Assembly (NCBI RefSeq): GCF_024178165.1
Contig: NZ_JAMZIE010000006.1
Span: 1-64,000, forward strand
DNA from: Halohasta salina
GTDB taxonomy: Archaea > Halobacteriota > Halobacteria > Halobacteriales > Haloferacaceae
Reading direction: 5' to 3'
DNA: 64,000 nucleotides
The notes beneath the pieces were generated by a model. The model worked only from the letters and a program-made list of their open reading frames with translations. It did not search any database and was not told the origin of the DNA. Positions 1 to 7,665 of the stretch are shown here, one piece after another (positions within the stretch are counted from its first letter, which is position 1; each line of letters starts with the position of its first letter). Made by a program: the position numbers and the translations under genes.

Positions 1-196
1 CGAGTACGTTGATGGAGACGTTCACGTGAACACCTGCGAGAGCCACGGATCGCTGGTGCGATCCTGGCTCTCACCCCATCGAGGTGTCTCAAAGGATAAA
101 CTCACACCGTACCTCAGAGCGTTTCAGCTCCGACGTGAGGTCTTCAGAAAACCAGGTGAAGAAGCTCTAAAAAGCATCCTCGAAGCTGCACTATGA
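1..196 (+). CDS. IS transposase, C-terminal fragment (IS1595/ISXO2-like)
   Basis: Partial gene entering from the left edge, read in the frame starting at base 2 and ending at a TGA at 194-196. The visible 64 residues include NTCESHGSLVRSWLSPHRG and KDKLTPYLRAFQLRR, which resemble the C-terminal part of the DDE transposases of haloarchaeal IS1595-type elements (ISXO2-like domain). The catalytic core would lie upstream, outside the window. Its stop overlaps the ATG of the next gene. The terminal inverted repeat must lie beyond the stop, inside the next reading frame, but I could not delimit it. Family assignment is from recognition of the C-terminal motif only. Confidence 0.7.
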   Translation, partial: EYVDGDVHVNTCESHGSLVRSWLSPHRGVSKDKLTPYLRAFQLRREVFRKPGEEALKSILEAAL

Positions 197-774
197 CTCA
201 CCAACAATCTCCGCCACAAGAGCGTACACGGATTGTCGTTGGTCTTCTCGCAGGGTTGTTAATCGTCAGCGCTACTGCAGCCATGGTTGGTCCTAGTGGA
301 ACCCAAGAGTACGGGATCGTCAGCGCGGAGTTCGAGTCCGACAAACCGACGGTGGTTCCACAGGGCGAGTCGACCAACCTGACCTACCCCGTCGACAACG
401 GCGGTGTCATCCCGATAGTTGCCTATCTCGAACCGGCCAGCGAGGGCGTGGCAGTCAGTCCACACGAGTCACACGTCGGACCGCGGAGCGTCGCCAACGC
501 AACGGTCACGTTGCAGGCCTCACCCGAGACGGGCTACTACCGGCGCTTCGTCGTCGAACACCGCTACCTCGCTATCCTCCCTCTACCGGTGATTCAAACA
601 CTGTATGCGGTACATCCGTGGGCCCCGGTCATCGCCATCGACGCCGTGATCGGTGTCCCGTTTTACTATCTCGGAATCGAACTCCTCGGGACGGGGCGGA
701 TCCGGGATCGGAGTCTGGACCGTGGATACGGGCTCCTGACGCGTGTGCGTCGACTGGTAGCCGGTCTTTACTGA
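193..774 (+). CDS. Membrane-anchored hypothetical protein, exported domain between two TM segments
   Basis: 193 residues. An N-terminal hydrophobic segment (about residues 14-32) is followed by an external beta-rich stretch (about 40-115) and a second hydrophobic region (about 127-160) with a short basic cytoplasmic tail. It lies 46 nt before a DUF5305-like gene on the same strand. In haloarchaea such genes commonly occur beside an S26 signal peptidase, so a role with secreted or surface proteins is an inference. The ATG overlaps the stop of the transposase fragment, so the first residues (MTHQQSPPQ) may be derived from the IS end and the native start could be further in. Function unknown. 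Confidence 0.6.
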   Translation: MTHQQSPPQERTRIVVGLLAGLLIVSATAAMVGPSGTQEYGIVSAEFESDKPTVVPQGESTNLTYPVDNGGVIPIVAYLEPASEGVAVSPHESHVGPRSVANATVTLQASPETGYYRRFVVEHRYLAILPLPVIQTLYAVHPWAPVIAIDAVIGVPFYYLGIELLGTGRIRDRSLDRGYGLLTRVRRLVAGLY

Positions 775-820
775 CCAGTAGTGATGTGGTAACTAAACAA
801 AACTACGCTCCTGCAGTAGT

Positions 821-1954
821 ATGGTCGACTGGCAACTCCGACTGCGGGCTGTTCTCGACAAGCAGTTCACGATCGTACTGGGCGTACTCGTCGTGATTGC
901 ACTGCTGGGTGGGTGGCTGACCTACACGGCACACGCCGCTCCGGAACCAACGACCGAACAGCGGGTGACGGCATGGGAGGTGAGTGGGAACTTCACCCAC
1001 AGCGCGACCGTCGAAACGGACAATTCACTGTACGAGCAGGGTCGCACACTCACCGATCGACCGATCTATTTCACACGGCTCTCACCGGTGCTCCAAGGGA
1101 CGTTCGCTACTTCGTATACCGTACGGGACAGCGGGAGTCTGAGCCAGACCGTATCGCTCTCACTGGTCATGCGGAACGTCGACCAGGACGACGGGAGCGA
1201 CAGCCAAACGGTGTACTGGCAGCGAACTGAACCGCTCGACAGCACGACCGTCGAGTCCGTCGATCCGGGCGAACAGGTCCGTGTCTCGTTTGCACAGGAT
1301 ATGAGCGATGTCCGAGCCGAGATCGAACGGATCCGCGAGGAAGTCGGCGGCTCACCCGGACAGACGGAGGTGCTCGTTCGCGCGACGGTCCGTTCGGACG
1401 GGACGGTCAACGGTAACACGGTCGACGAGACGGACGTGTTCACACTGCCTATTGTCTTCGACGGTGGCGGCTACCGGATCAGTGGTGCGGGTCCGACAGT
1501 CGAATCGTACGAGACATCTCGGACAGTCCCAGCCACCCAACCCGGCGGGCCACTGCAAACTCTTGGTGGGCCGGTGCTGTTGCTGGTTGCGCTCGGCTCG
1601 ATCGGAGCGGTCACTGCAAGTCGAGAGGACCTCTCCGAGGCTGATCGGGAACTGATGGCGTATGAAGACGATCGTGAAGCCTTCGATGAGTGGATTTCGA
1701 CGATCGAACTCCCGGCGGCGGCGTTCGATAGGCCACAGGCCGAGGCCGCCTCACTGGGTGCACTCGTCGACTTCGCGATCGATACGAACAACAGTGTCAT
1801 CGAAGACCCGGATGAGGAACGGTACTACGTACTCCACAACGACTATATCTACACGTACCGGCCCTCGAAAACGGTGTCACAACCCTCGAACGGAGAGCAC
1901 TCGGCCGACGATAGAGCGGATACGGCCGCCGAACCCGAAAATCACGAAGAGTGA
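821..1954 (+). CDS. DUF5305-like membrane protein
   Basis: 377 residues. There is a signal anchor at about residues 14-34, then a long extracytoplasmic beta-rich domain (about 35-240) containing YTVRDSGSLSQTVSLSL, a second TM helix near residues 245-265, and an acidic cytoplasmic tail ending in a Glu/Asp-rich stretch. This matches the architecture of haloarchaeal DUF5305 proteins, which are often found with type I signal peptidases. Its function is unknown; a role in a surface or secretion locus is inferred from family context. The gene starts at an ATG 46 nt after the preceding membrane protein and probably shares its transcript. Confidence 0.65.
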   Translation: MVDWQLRLRAVLDKQFTIVLGVLVVIALLGGWLTYTAHAAPEPTTEQRVTAWEVSGNFTHSATVETDNSLYEQGRTLTDRPIYFTRLSPVLQGTFATSYTVRDSGSLSQTVSLSLVMRNVDQDDGSDSQTVYWQRTEPLDSTTVESVDPGEQVRVSFAQDMSDVRAEIERIREEVGGSPGQTEVLVRATVRSDGTVNGNTVDETDVFTLPIVFDGGGYRISGAGPTVESYETSRTVPATQPGGPLQTLGGPVLLLVALGSIGAVTASREDLSEADRELMAYEDDREAFDEWISTIELPAAAFDRPQAEAASLGALVDFAIDTNNSVIEDPDEERYYVLHNDYIYTYRPSKTVSQPSNGEHSADDRADTAAEPENHEE

Positions 1955-1975
1955 TTTCTCCCAAAACGGCCGCTC

Positions 1976-2191
1976 CTACGGTCGACCGGCGGGTTCGGAC
2001 TCGGCGCGACCGGGCCAACTGGCCTTCCAGACGTTCGCCCGCCCCCCGACACGTTCGAGATTGACCCGCACCAGCTTGCCGGGTTCGAGATCCGCTAGCT
2101 CCTCCCGAAGGCTGTTGTCCTCGTAGTCGACGACCTGGAAAACCCGGTTGGCCGATGGTGCTAACAGATTAATTGCGTTGTTTGTATTCAT
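1976..2191 (-). CDS. Small haloarchaeal conserved protein
   Basis: 71 residues if started at the ATG giving MNTNNAINLLAPSANRVFQV. A longer frame upstream adds basic, non-acidic residues and is unlikely. The protein has a beta-rich look, with VVDYEDNSLREELADLEPGK and VRVNLERVGGRANVWKA. It resembles a small family widespread in haloarchaea with no assigned function. It is convergent with the DUF5305-like gene, with 21 nt between their stops. No catalytic or metal-binding residues stand out. Confidence 0.6.
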   Translation of the reverse strand: MNTNNAINLLAPSANRVFQVVDYEDNSLREELADLEPGKLVRVNLERVGGRANVWKASWPGRAESEPAGRP

Positions 2192-2329
2192 CTCCCTCAT
2201 AACTCTGAATTCCCTGGACTTATCGAGAGTGTGCTTCACACCTAGACACTGTGTTGGTCTTTTGTGAAAAATCTTTGCACCAACTGACGCGCTCGGTCCA
2301 CGAACACGCACCACCCACAGTCGGCTGCC

Positions 2330-3139
2330 CTACTCGCCGAAGTCGACCCGCCCCACGTCGTCGTCCACGAGACTCGGGTGGGTGCGCTGTTGGGCGTCGT
2401 GCGGTTCGGCGAAGTACTCCTGCATGGCCGCCCGCGATTCGGCCTGTCTGGCCTGTTGTTCGGTGGCGTCGATCTCCTCGCAGCCCGGCGGCACCTCCCG
2501 GCCCCGGTCGGTGAAATACCCCTCGGGGACGACCCAGTCGTTGTAAAAGGGGATTTCGGCGTCGTGGATCAGTGTGATCGCCGTCTTCGCGCCGTCGCCC
2601 GCCGAGATCACGGCCTGATGGTAGCGTTCGGTGATCCGCCCGGCGACGTAGAGCCCCTCGACGCCGGTCCGGCCGTGCTCCTCGTCGACGTACTGCTTCT
2701 TACCGGCCTCCCGAATGTCGACGTCGAACTCCTCGAGGAAGTCGGCGTCGGGGAAGGAGGCGACCAACACCCGGTCGGCGAGGATCTCGCGGGTCTCGCC
2801 GTCGGTCTCGGCGGTGGCGACGAAGCCGGCTTCGAGGCTCCCTTCGAGGTCCGCCACGCGGGCCGACTGGAACTCCGCGCCGTTACGGGTGGCCTGCGAT
2901 TTGAGCATGTCGCCGAACAGCCGCGGGTCGACGCCCGCGGGGAATCCGGGGACGTTTTCGAGGTGGGCGTTACGGTTGAGCACCGACTCGCCGTCGTTGA
3001 CGACCAGCGTCTCGATGCCCGCCCGTGCGGTAAACGTCGCGGCCATCAGCCCGGCGACGCCGCCACCGACGATCAACAGTTCGTGGCTCCCGGCGGTGTG
3101 GTCGGCCGATTCCTGCGCCGAAGTCTGCTCGGATGACAT
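2330..3139 (-). CDS. FAD-dependent oxidoreductase, thioredoxin-reductase-like
   Basis: 269 residues with an N-terminal dinucleotide-binding motif GGGVAGLMAATFTARAG (about residues 25-41) and a C-terminal flavin-binding segment around GVEGLYVAGRIT. These are typical of the two-domain thioredoxin reductase fold. It is shorter than true TrxB (about 310-340), and the redox-active CxxC is absent, so it is probably not a thioredoxin reductase; it may reduce another partner. The tail after about residue 215 is charged and family-specific. It is divergent from mcm across a 110-nt gap. Fold call is firm, substrate unknown. Confidence 0.75.
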   Translation of the reverse strand: MSSEQTSAQESADHTAGSHELLIVGGGVAGLMAATFTARAGIETLVVNDGESVLNRNAHLENVPGFPAGVDPRLFGDMLKSQATRNGAEFQSARVADLEGSLEAGFVATAETDGETREILADRVLVASFPDADFLEEFDVDIREAGKKQYVDEEHGRTGVEGLYVAGRITERYHQAVISAGDGAKTAITLIHDAEIPFYNDWVVPEGYFTDRGREVPPGCEEIDATEQQARQAESRAAMQEYFAEPHDAQQRTHPSLVDDDVGRVDFGE

Positions 3140-3249
3140 ATCATCCGTTTCGGACTCCGCCGAATTGTGTTTCGTGGTTCGGTTGTCGAATCGCTCCTGT
3201 CGGCGGCGAACCGGACCTTCATACGTGATGGCGACATACGGAATCCGTA

Positions 3250-6200
3250 ATGGCTCAGGCCGGGAATCAGGAACTCACAGATCGGTTTATCCAGTTCTAT
3301 CGCAACTACTACCGCGAGGAGATCGGCACGCTTGCCCAGCAGTACCCCAACGAACAGCGCTCGCTGTACATCGACTACGACGACCTCTACCAGTTCGATC
3401 GGGACCTCGCCGAGGACTACCGCTCCCAACCTGACCAGATTCAGGAGTACGCCGAGGAGGCCCTCCGCCTGTACGATCTGCCGGCCGACGTCAAACTCGG
3501 CAACGCCCACGTCCGCCTGCAGAACCTCCCGGACTCGGTCGACATCCGAAGCATCCGCGTCCACGACAACCACATCGGCAAACTCATCTCGGTACAGGGG
3601 ATCATCCGGAAGGCGACCGACGTCCGCCCCAAAATAACGGACTCAGCGTTCGAATGCCAGCGCTGTGGGACGATGAACTACATCCCACAGGAGGACGGCG
3701 ACTTTCAGGAACCCCACGACTGTCAGGGCTGTGAGCGCGAAGGCCCCTTCAAGATCAACTTCGACCAGTCGGAGTTCGTCGACGCCCAGAAGCTCCGCGT
3801 TCAGGAGAGCCCCGAGGGACTGCGCGGCGGCGAGACGCCACAGAGCATCGACATCAACATCGAGGACGATATCACCGGCAAAGTCACCGCTGGCGACCAC
3901 GTCACCGTCGTGGGCGTCCTCCACATCGAGCAGATGGACGGCAACGAGGGCAAATCCTCGCTGTTCGACCTCTATATGGACGGCGTCTCGGTCACCATCG
4001 AGGACGAGGTCTTCGAGGACATGGATATCGATCAGGACGATATCATCGAGATCACCGAACTCTCGAACGAGCCCGACATTTACGAGAAGATGGTCGCCTC
4101 GGTTGCGCCCTCGATCTACGGCTACGACGAAGAGAAGCTGGCGATGATCCTCCAGCTGTTTTCGGGGGTGACCAAAGAACTCCCCGACGGTTCGCGGATC
4201 CGTGGCGACCTCCATATGCTGCTTATCGGTGACCCTGGTACTGGTAAGTGCGTCAGCGGAGACACGCGAGTCACGTTGGCGGACGGCTCCGAGACGGAGA
4301 TTCGGGATCTCGTTGAATCGAATTTGGACGACCCGAAGCCGGTCGACGATGGCGTGTGGGATTACGTCGACATTCCAATCCCGACACTCAAACAGGACGG
4401 AACACTCGGGACTGGTCACGCAACGAAGGTCTGGAAACGGGAGGCTCCCGAACAACTGTACCGGATCACGACACAGACGGGCTCATCAGTAACGGTTACG
4501 CCATCACATCCGCTGTTCGTCCAGCAAAACGGTCAGTTCACACCGGTTCGTGCTGAAGACCTCTCTGTTGGTGATTTTATCGGAGTTCCGCAGGCGATCC
4601 CAAGCGATGGATCCGATGCAGTTAAAGCGACGTATCGGGCGTCTCAGTCATACAACGCGGTCGAATTGTCATTGCCGGACCGGTGGACGCCGGAGTTAGC
4701 ACGCCTTCTGGGATACATTGTCGCAGAGGGATACGTCGAGCAGCGCGAGAATAATACTGGCTTCGTCTCGATTACAAATAACGACGAGGAAGTCTTGGCC
4801 GACGCTGCACAGACGCTTTCGGAGATCGGATTGAACACGACGATTCGAGAACCACACGACGGGAAGGACGCGAAGGAACTCGTGTGTTCGTCAGGTGAGT
4901 TCGTCAGCTTCCTTGCGCATTCCGACAGTCAACTACTCACCGGCTCCGACACACAGCGGGTCCCACCTGCAATTCTGCGAGCGTCGACCGAGATCAAAGC
5001 CGCATTTCTCAGCGGGTATATCGAGGGTGAAGGCCACGTTTCAGCAACGCAGCGAGAGATCTCAGTTGCCTCAATGAGCCATGAGCTGTTGGCAAACGTC
5101 CGAAGCCTACTACTCTCGCTTGGCATCAGGTCCCAGATTGCAGCACGACAGAACGGCAGCTACCGACTCCGAATTAGCGGAGACCAGTTCGAACAGTACG
5201 TCGACGAGATCGGTTTTGTTACGGAACGGAAAACGCAGGCAGCACTGGAGCACGATGGGACTGGAAGCAACACGAACCTCGATGTGGTGCCAAATCTCGG
5301 GGCTGAACTCAAACGTGTTCGGGAGGCAGTCGGGCTACCACAGGCATCATGTAATCTTCCACGAAGCACGTATCAGCATTACGAGCGAGGTAGCCGGAAT
5401 CCGAGTCGTGATGCGCTGTCACGCGTTGTGTCTGCATTCGAAGCTTCGCTACCGGAACTGACAGCCGAGCAGACAGTCATTGCCTCGGACGGTGGTGTCG
5501 ACACGCTCAGACACGGTATTGATGCGCTTCGACAGTTGGCCGAAGGTGACGTGGGATGGGAGAAAATCGAGACGATTGAACCAGTCGACCCGGATGATGA
5601 GTGGGTCTACGATCTGGAAGTCGAGGATACCCACAACTATCTCACGAACAACATCATCTCGCACAACTCCCAGATGTTATCATATATCGAGAATATCGCC
5701 CCACGATCCGTCTATACCTCTGGTAAAGGATCGAGTTCGGCCGGGCTCACTGCGGCGGCGGTTCGCGATGACTTCGGCGACGGCCAGCAGTGGACCCTCG
5801 AAGCCGGTGCGCTCGTACTGGCAGATAAGGGGATTGCAGCGGTCGACGAACTGGATAAAATGCGGCCGGAAGACCGCTCGGCGATGCACGAGGCGCTCGA
5901 ACAACAGAAGATCAGCATCTCGAAGGCCGGGATCAACGCCACGCTCAAATCCCGGTGTTCGCTGCTCGGGGCGGCCAACCCCAAGTACGGTCGGTTCGAC
6001 CAGTACGAACCCATCGGCGAACAGATCGACCTCGAACCCGCGCTGATCTCGCGGTTCGATCTCATCTTTACAGTGACCGATACCCCGGATCCCGAACACG
6101 ACGGCAAGCTCGCCGACCACATCCTCACGACCAACTACGCCGGCGAGTTGAACACCCAGCGGGCCAACGTGCCCACTTCGGAGTTCACCCAAGACGAGGT

Positions 6201-6771
6201 CGACTCGGTCACCGAGGAGGTCGCCCCCGAGATCGACGCCGAGTTACTCCGGAAATACGTCGCCCACGCCAAGCGGTCGTGTTTCCCGACGATGACCGAC
6301 GAGGCGAAGGCGACCATCCGGGAGTTCTACGTCGACCTCCGCTCGAAGGGGGCCGACGAGGACGCGCCGATCCCCGTCACAGCCCGGAAACTGGAGGCGC
6401 TGGTTCGACTCGCCGAGGCCAGCGCGCGGGTCCGGCTCTCGGATACCGTAGACGAAGAAGATGCCGAGCGGTCGGTGTCGATCGTTCGCTCCTGTCTGCA
6501 AGATATCGGCGTCGACCCCGAGACCGGGCAGTTCGACGCCGACGTCGTCGAGACCGGCACCTCGAAAACACAGCGGGACCGCATCAAGAACATCAAGGGG
6601 TTGATCGCCGAGATCGAAGACGAGTTCGAGGAGGGTGCGCCCGTCGACGAGGTCCTCGAACGCGCCGGCGAGATCGGGATGGATGCCTCGAAAGCCGAAC
6701 AGGAGATCGAGAAGCTTCGGCGGAAGGGTGACGTCTACGAACCCCGACAGGGCCACCTCCGGACGACGTGA
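3250..6771 (+). CDS. mcm: Replicative DNA helicase MCM, intein-containing precursor
   Basis: 1173 residues; 700 remain after removal of a 473-residue intein, the usual size of haloarchaeal MCM. MCM forms the hexameric 3'-5' helicase of the replication fork. Visible parts are an N-terminal domain with a zinc finger (C136, C139, C158, C161), Walker A GDPGTGK (327-333) interrupted right after the lysine, Walker B AAVDELDKM (863-871), the arginine finger in SRFD (R935), and a C-terminal winged-helix-like tail. After splicing, Walker A regains its serine (S807 of the precursor, the +1 residue). Activity therefore depends on protein splicing. It is divergent from the flavoprotein gene. Confidence 0.96.
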   Translation: MAQAGNQELTDRFIQFYRNYYREEIGTLAQQYPNEQRSLYIDYDDLYQFDRDLAEDYRSQPDQIQEYAEEALRLYDLPADVKLGNAHVRLQNLPDSVDIRSIRVHDNHIGKLISVQGIIRKATDVRPKITDSAFECQRCGTMNYIPQEDGDFQEPHDCQGCEREGPFKINFDQSEFVDAQKLRVQESPEGLRGGETPQSIDINIEDDITGKVTAGDHVTVVGVLHIEQMDGNEGKSSLFDLYMDGVSVTIEDEVFEDMDIDQDDIIEITELSNEPDIYEKMVASVAPSIYGYDEEKLAMILQLFSGVTKELPDGSRIRGDLHMLLIGDPGTGKCVSGDTRVTLADGSETEIRDLVESNLDDPKPVDDGVWDYVDIPIPTLKQDGTLGTGHATKVWKREAPEQLYRITTQTGSSVTVTPSHPLFVQQNGQFTPVRAEDLSVGDFIGVPQAIPSDGSDAVKATYRASQSYNAVELSLPDRWTPELARLLGYIVAEGYVEQRENNTGFVSITNNDEEVLADAAQTLSEIGLNTTIREPHDGKDAKELVCSSGEFVSFLAHSDSQLLTGSDTQRVPPAILRASTEIKAAFLSGYIEGEGHVSATQREISVASMSHELLANVRSLLLSLGIRSQIAARQNGSYRLRISGDQFEQYVDEIGFVTERKTQAALEHDGTGSNTNLDVVPNLGAELKRVREAVGLPQASCNLPRSTYQHYERGSRNPSRDALSRVVSAFEASLPELTAEQTVIASDGGVDTLRHGIDALRQLAEGDVGWEKIETIEPVDPDDEWVYDLEVEDTHNYLTNNIISHNSQMLSYIENIAPRSVYTSGKGSSSAGLTAAAVRDDFGDGQQWTLEAGALVLADKGIAAVDELDKMRPEDRSAMHEALEQQKISISKAGINATLKSRCSLLGAANPKYGRFDQYEPIGEQIDLEPALISRFDLIFTVTDTPDPEHDGKLADHILTTNYAGELNTQRANVPTSEFTQDEVDSVTEEVAPEIDAELLRKYVAHAKRSCFPTMTDEAKATIREFYVDLRSKGADEDAPIPVTARKLEALVRLAEASARVRLSDTVDEEDAERSVSIVRSCLQDIGVDPETGQFDADVVETGTSKTQRDRIKNIKGLIAEIEDEFEEGAPVDEVLERAGEIGMDASKAEQEIEKLRRKGDVYEPRQGHLRTT
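4249..5667 (+). mobile_element. Mini-gene element: LAGLIDADG intein in mcm at the Walker A site
   Basis: In-frame intein, precursor residues 334-806 (473 aa). It starts with Cys (CVSGDTRV), has a block B motif TVTPSHPLFV, and ends with VYDLEVEDTHNYL followed by NIISHN, with Ser as the +1 extein residue: all parts needed for splicing. Two homing-endonuclease motifs are present, LLGYIVAEGYV (487-496) and FLSGYIEGEGHV (586-597), both with an acidic residue at the catalytic place (Glu493, Glu594), so endonuclease activity is plausible. Between the second motif and the splicing C-block is an added helix-turn-helix (see separate entry). Base composition looks less GC-rich than the flanking mcm exteins, as expected for a mobile element. 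Confidence 0.95.
5290..5450 (+). other. XRE-like helix-turn-helix inside the mcm intein
   Basis: Intein residues at about precursor 684-736 read ELKRVREAVGLPQ, then YQHYERGSRNPSRDALSRVV. This is the pattern of an XRE/Cro-type HTH: helix 1 with KRVREA, a turn near GLPQ, and the typical YERGxRxPS.DAL segment. It lies after the LAGLIDADG domain and before the splicing C-terminal block. It may supply extra DNA contacts for the homing endonuclease. The call rests on motif pattern only. Confidence 0.7.
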
Positions 6772-6840
6772 CCCACACGGAGCCGGCCGCGACGGGTCCG
6801 GCGCTCCCACCACACGAACGCCGGTCCTGAAGCGGGCTGC

Positions 6841-7161
6841 TCAGGGCGAACAGCTGTCGAGACACTGGTCGACCCGCTCGAGAGCCCCCGCAAGCGGGTC
6901 GCGATCCCGTTCCGGAACGGTGTCGTCGGCCAGCCGTGCCCGACAGCGCTCGCCGAGCAGCGATAGCTGTGCCTGCGTCGGTTGGCGACCGGTTTCGAGC
7001 CGCGACCGCAGGCGCGAGCCGACAAGCAGCCGGTCGGCGTCGGCCTGCGAGTCGGGGTCGTCGTGGGTCCGAATCCAGCGTTCGACTGTCGCGTGGGCTG
7101 CCCAGTGCTCCGCACGCGATAGCTCCGGACTCTCACACAACCGCTTCTCATGTGTTGACAT
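6841..7161 (-). CDS. Hypothetical helical haloarchaeal protein
   Basis: 106 residues, predicted mostly alpha-helical and moderately charged (e.g. LSRAEHWAAHATVERWI and LGERCRARLADDTV). It contains three cysteines with no CxxC spacing and no recognisable motif or signal. It is convergent with mcm, with 69 nt between stops. I do not recognise the family. The coding assignment rests on absence of a better overlapping frame, haloarchaeal-type composition and an ATG start. Confidence 0.5.
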   Translation of the reverse strand: MSTHEKRLCESPELSRAEHWAAHATVERWIRTHDDPDSQADADRLLVGSRLRSRLETGRQPTQAQLSLLGERCRARLADDTVPERDRDPLAGALERVDQCLDSCSP

Positions 7162-7249
7162 GTGTCACCCCTCCGTTCGAAATTCTGTCTACGATGATAC
7201 TAATACTTTCCCTATAGGTATCACATTGCGATAATCGGGGGCGGTGCGG

Positions 7250-7393
7250 TCAGTCGTGGGCGGGGATGCCGTAGTCAGCGAGGGTCCGTGCGAAGGCGTC
7301 GTCGGTCTGGCCGGCGCGGGTCGCTGCCTGACCGAACGTGAGGGTTCCACAGCGGTACAGTGTCAGTGCGGTCAGCAGGCCGTTCGTTGCCAT
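7250..7393 (-). CDS. Small DUF7317-like protein
   Basis: 47 residues, beginning MATNGLLTALTLYRCGTLTF and ending in YGIPAHD, followed by TGA. The pattern (ALTLYR-x-GTLTxxQAAxRAG, then a C-terminal helix and GIP) matches small haloarchaeal proteins of the DUF7317 kind, which resemble the ribbon/HTH part of UPF0175-type antitoxins. Any DNA-binding or antitoxin role is inference; no toxin gene is adjacent. It is a single gene with AT-rich upstream DNA. Confidence 0.55.
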   Translation of the reverse strand: MATNGLLTALTLYRCGTLTFGQAATRAGQTDDAFARTLADYGIPAHD

Positions 7394-7580
7394 ACACTCT
7401 ATACAGACACCATGTATCTAAAGCTTCTGTGAGATTCAGTGCCATACTACTCGGTCGAAATGGCTCAAAGATATACGAACATTTGTTTTTTCTCGGTTTT
7501 AGTTCGTGTTCTTGTTTTCGTGCCATGGCGACGGCGTCGACCAACAACAGAGCTAAGACGGTTCGGCAGTGACTGAGCGT

Positions 7581-7664
7581 ATGGATCGACAGAAGTTCAT
7601 GGCGATCTTCTTCACCGTCATGATGCTCGGCTCGATGCTCGCCTACGGCGCGACCCTTATCTAG
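7581..7664 (+). CDS. Very small single-TM protein (candidate)
   Basis: 27 residues, ATG to TAG: a short charged head (MDRQKFMA) followed by one hydrophobic helix (IFFTVMMLGSMLAYGATLI). The frame is preceded by about 190 nt of AT-rich DNA that can hold a promoter, and it ends one nucleotide before the stop of the convergent helicase gene. Small hydrophobic proteins of this shape recur in haloarchaea, but I cannot prove this one is translated. Confidence 0.45.
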   Translation: MDRQKFMAIFFTVMMLGSMLAYGATLI

Positions 7665-7665
7665 T

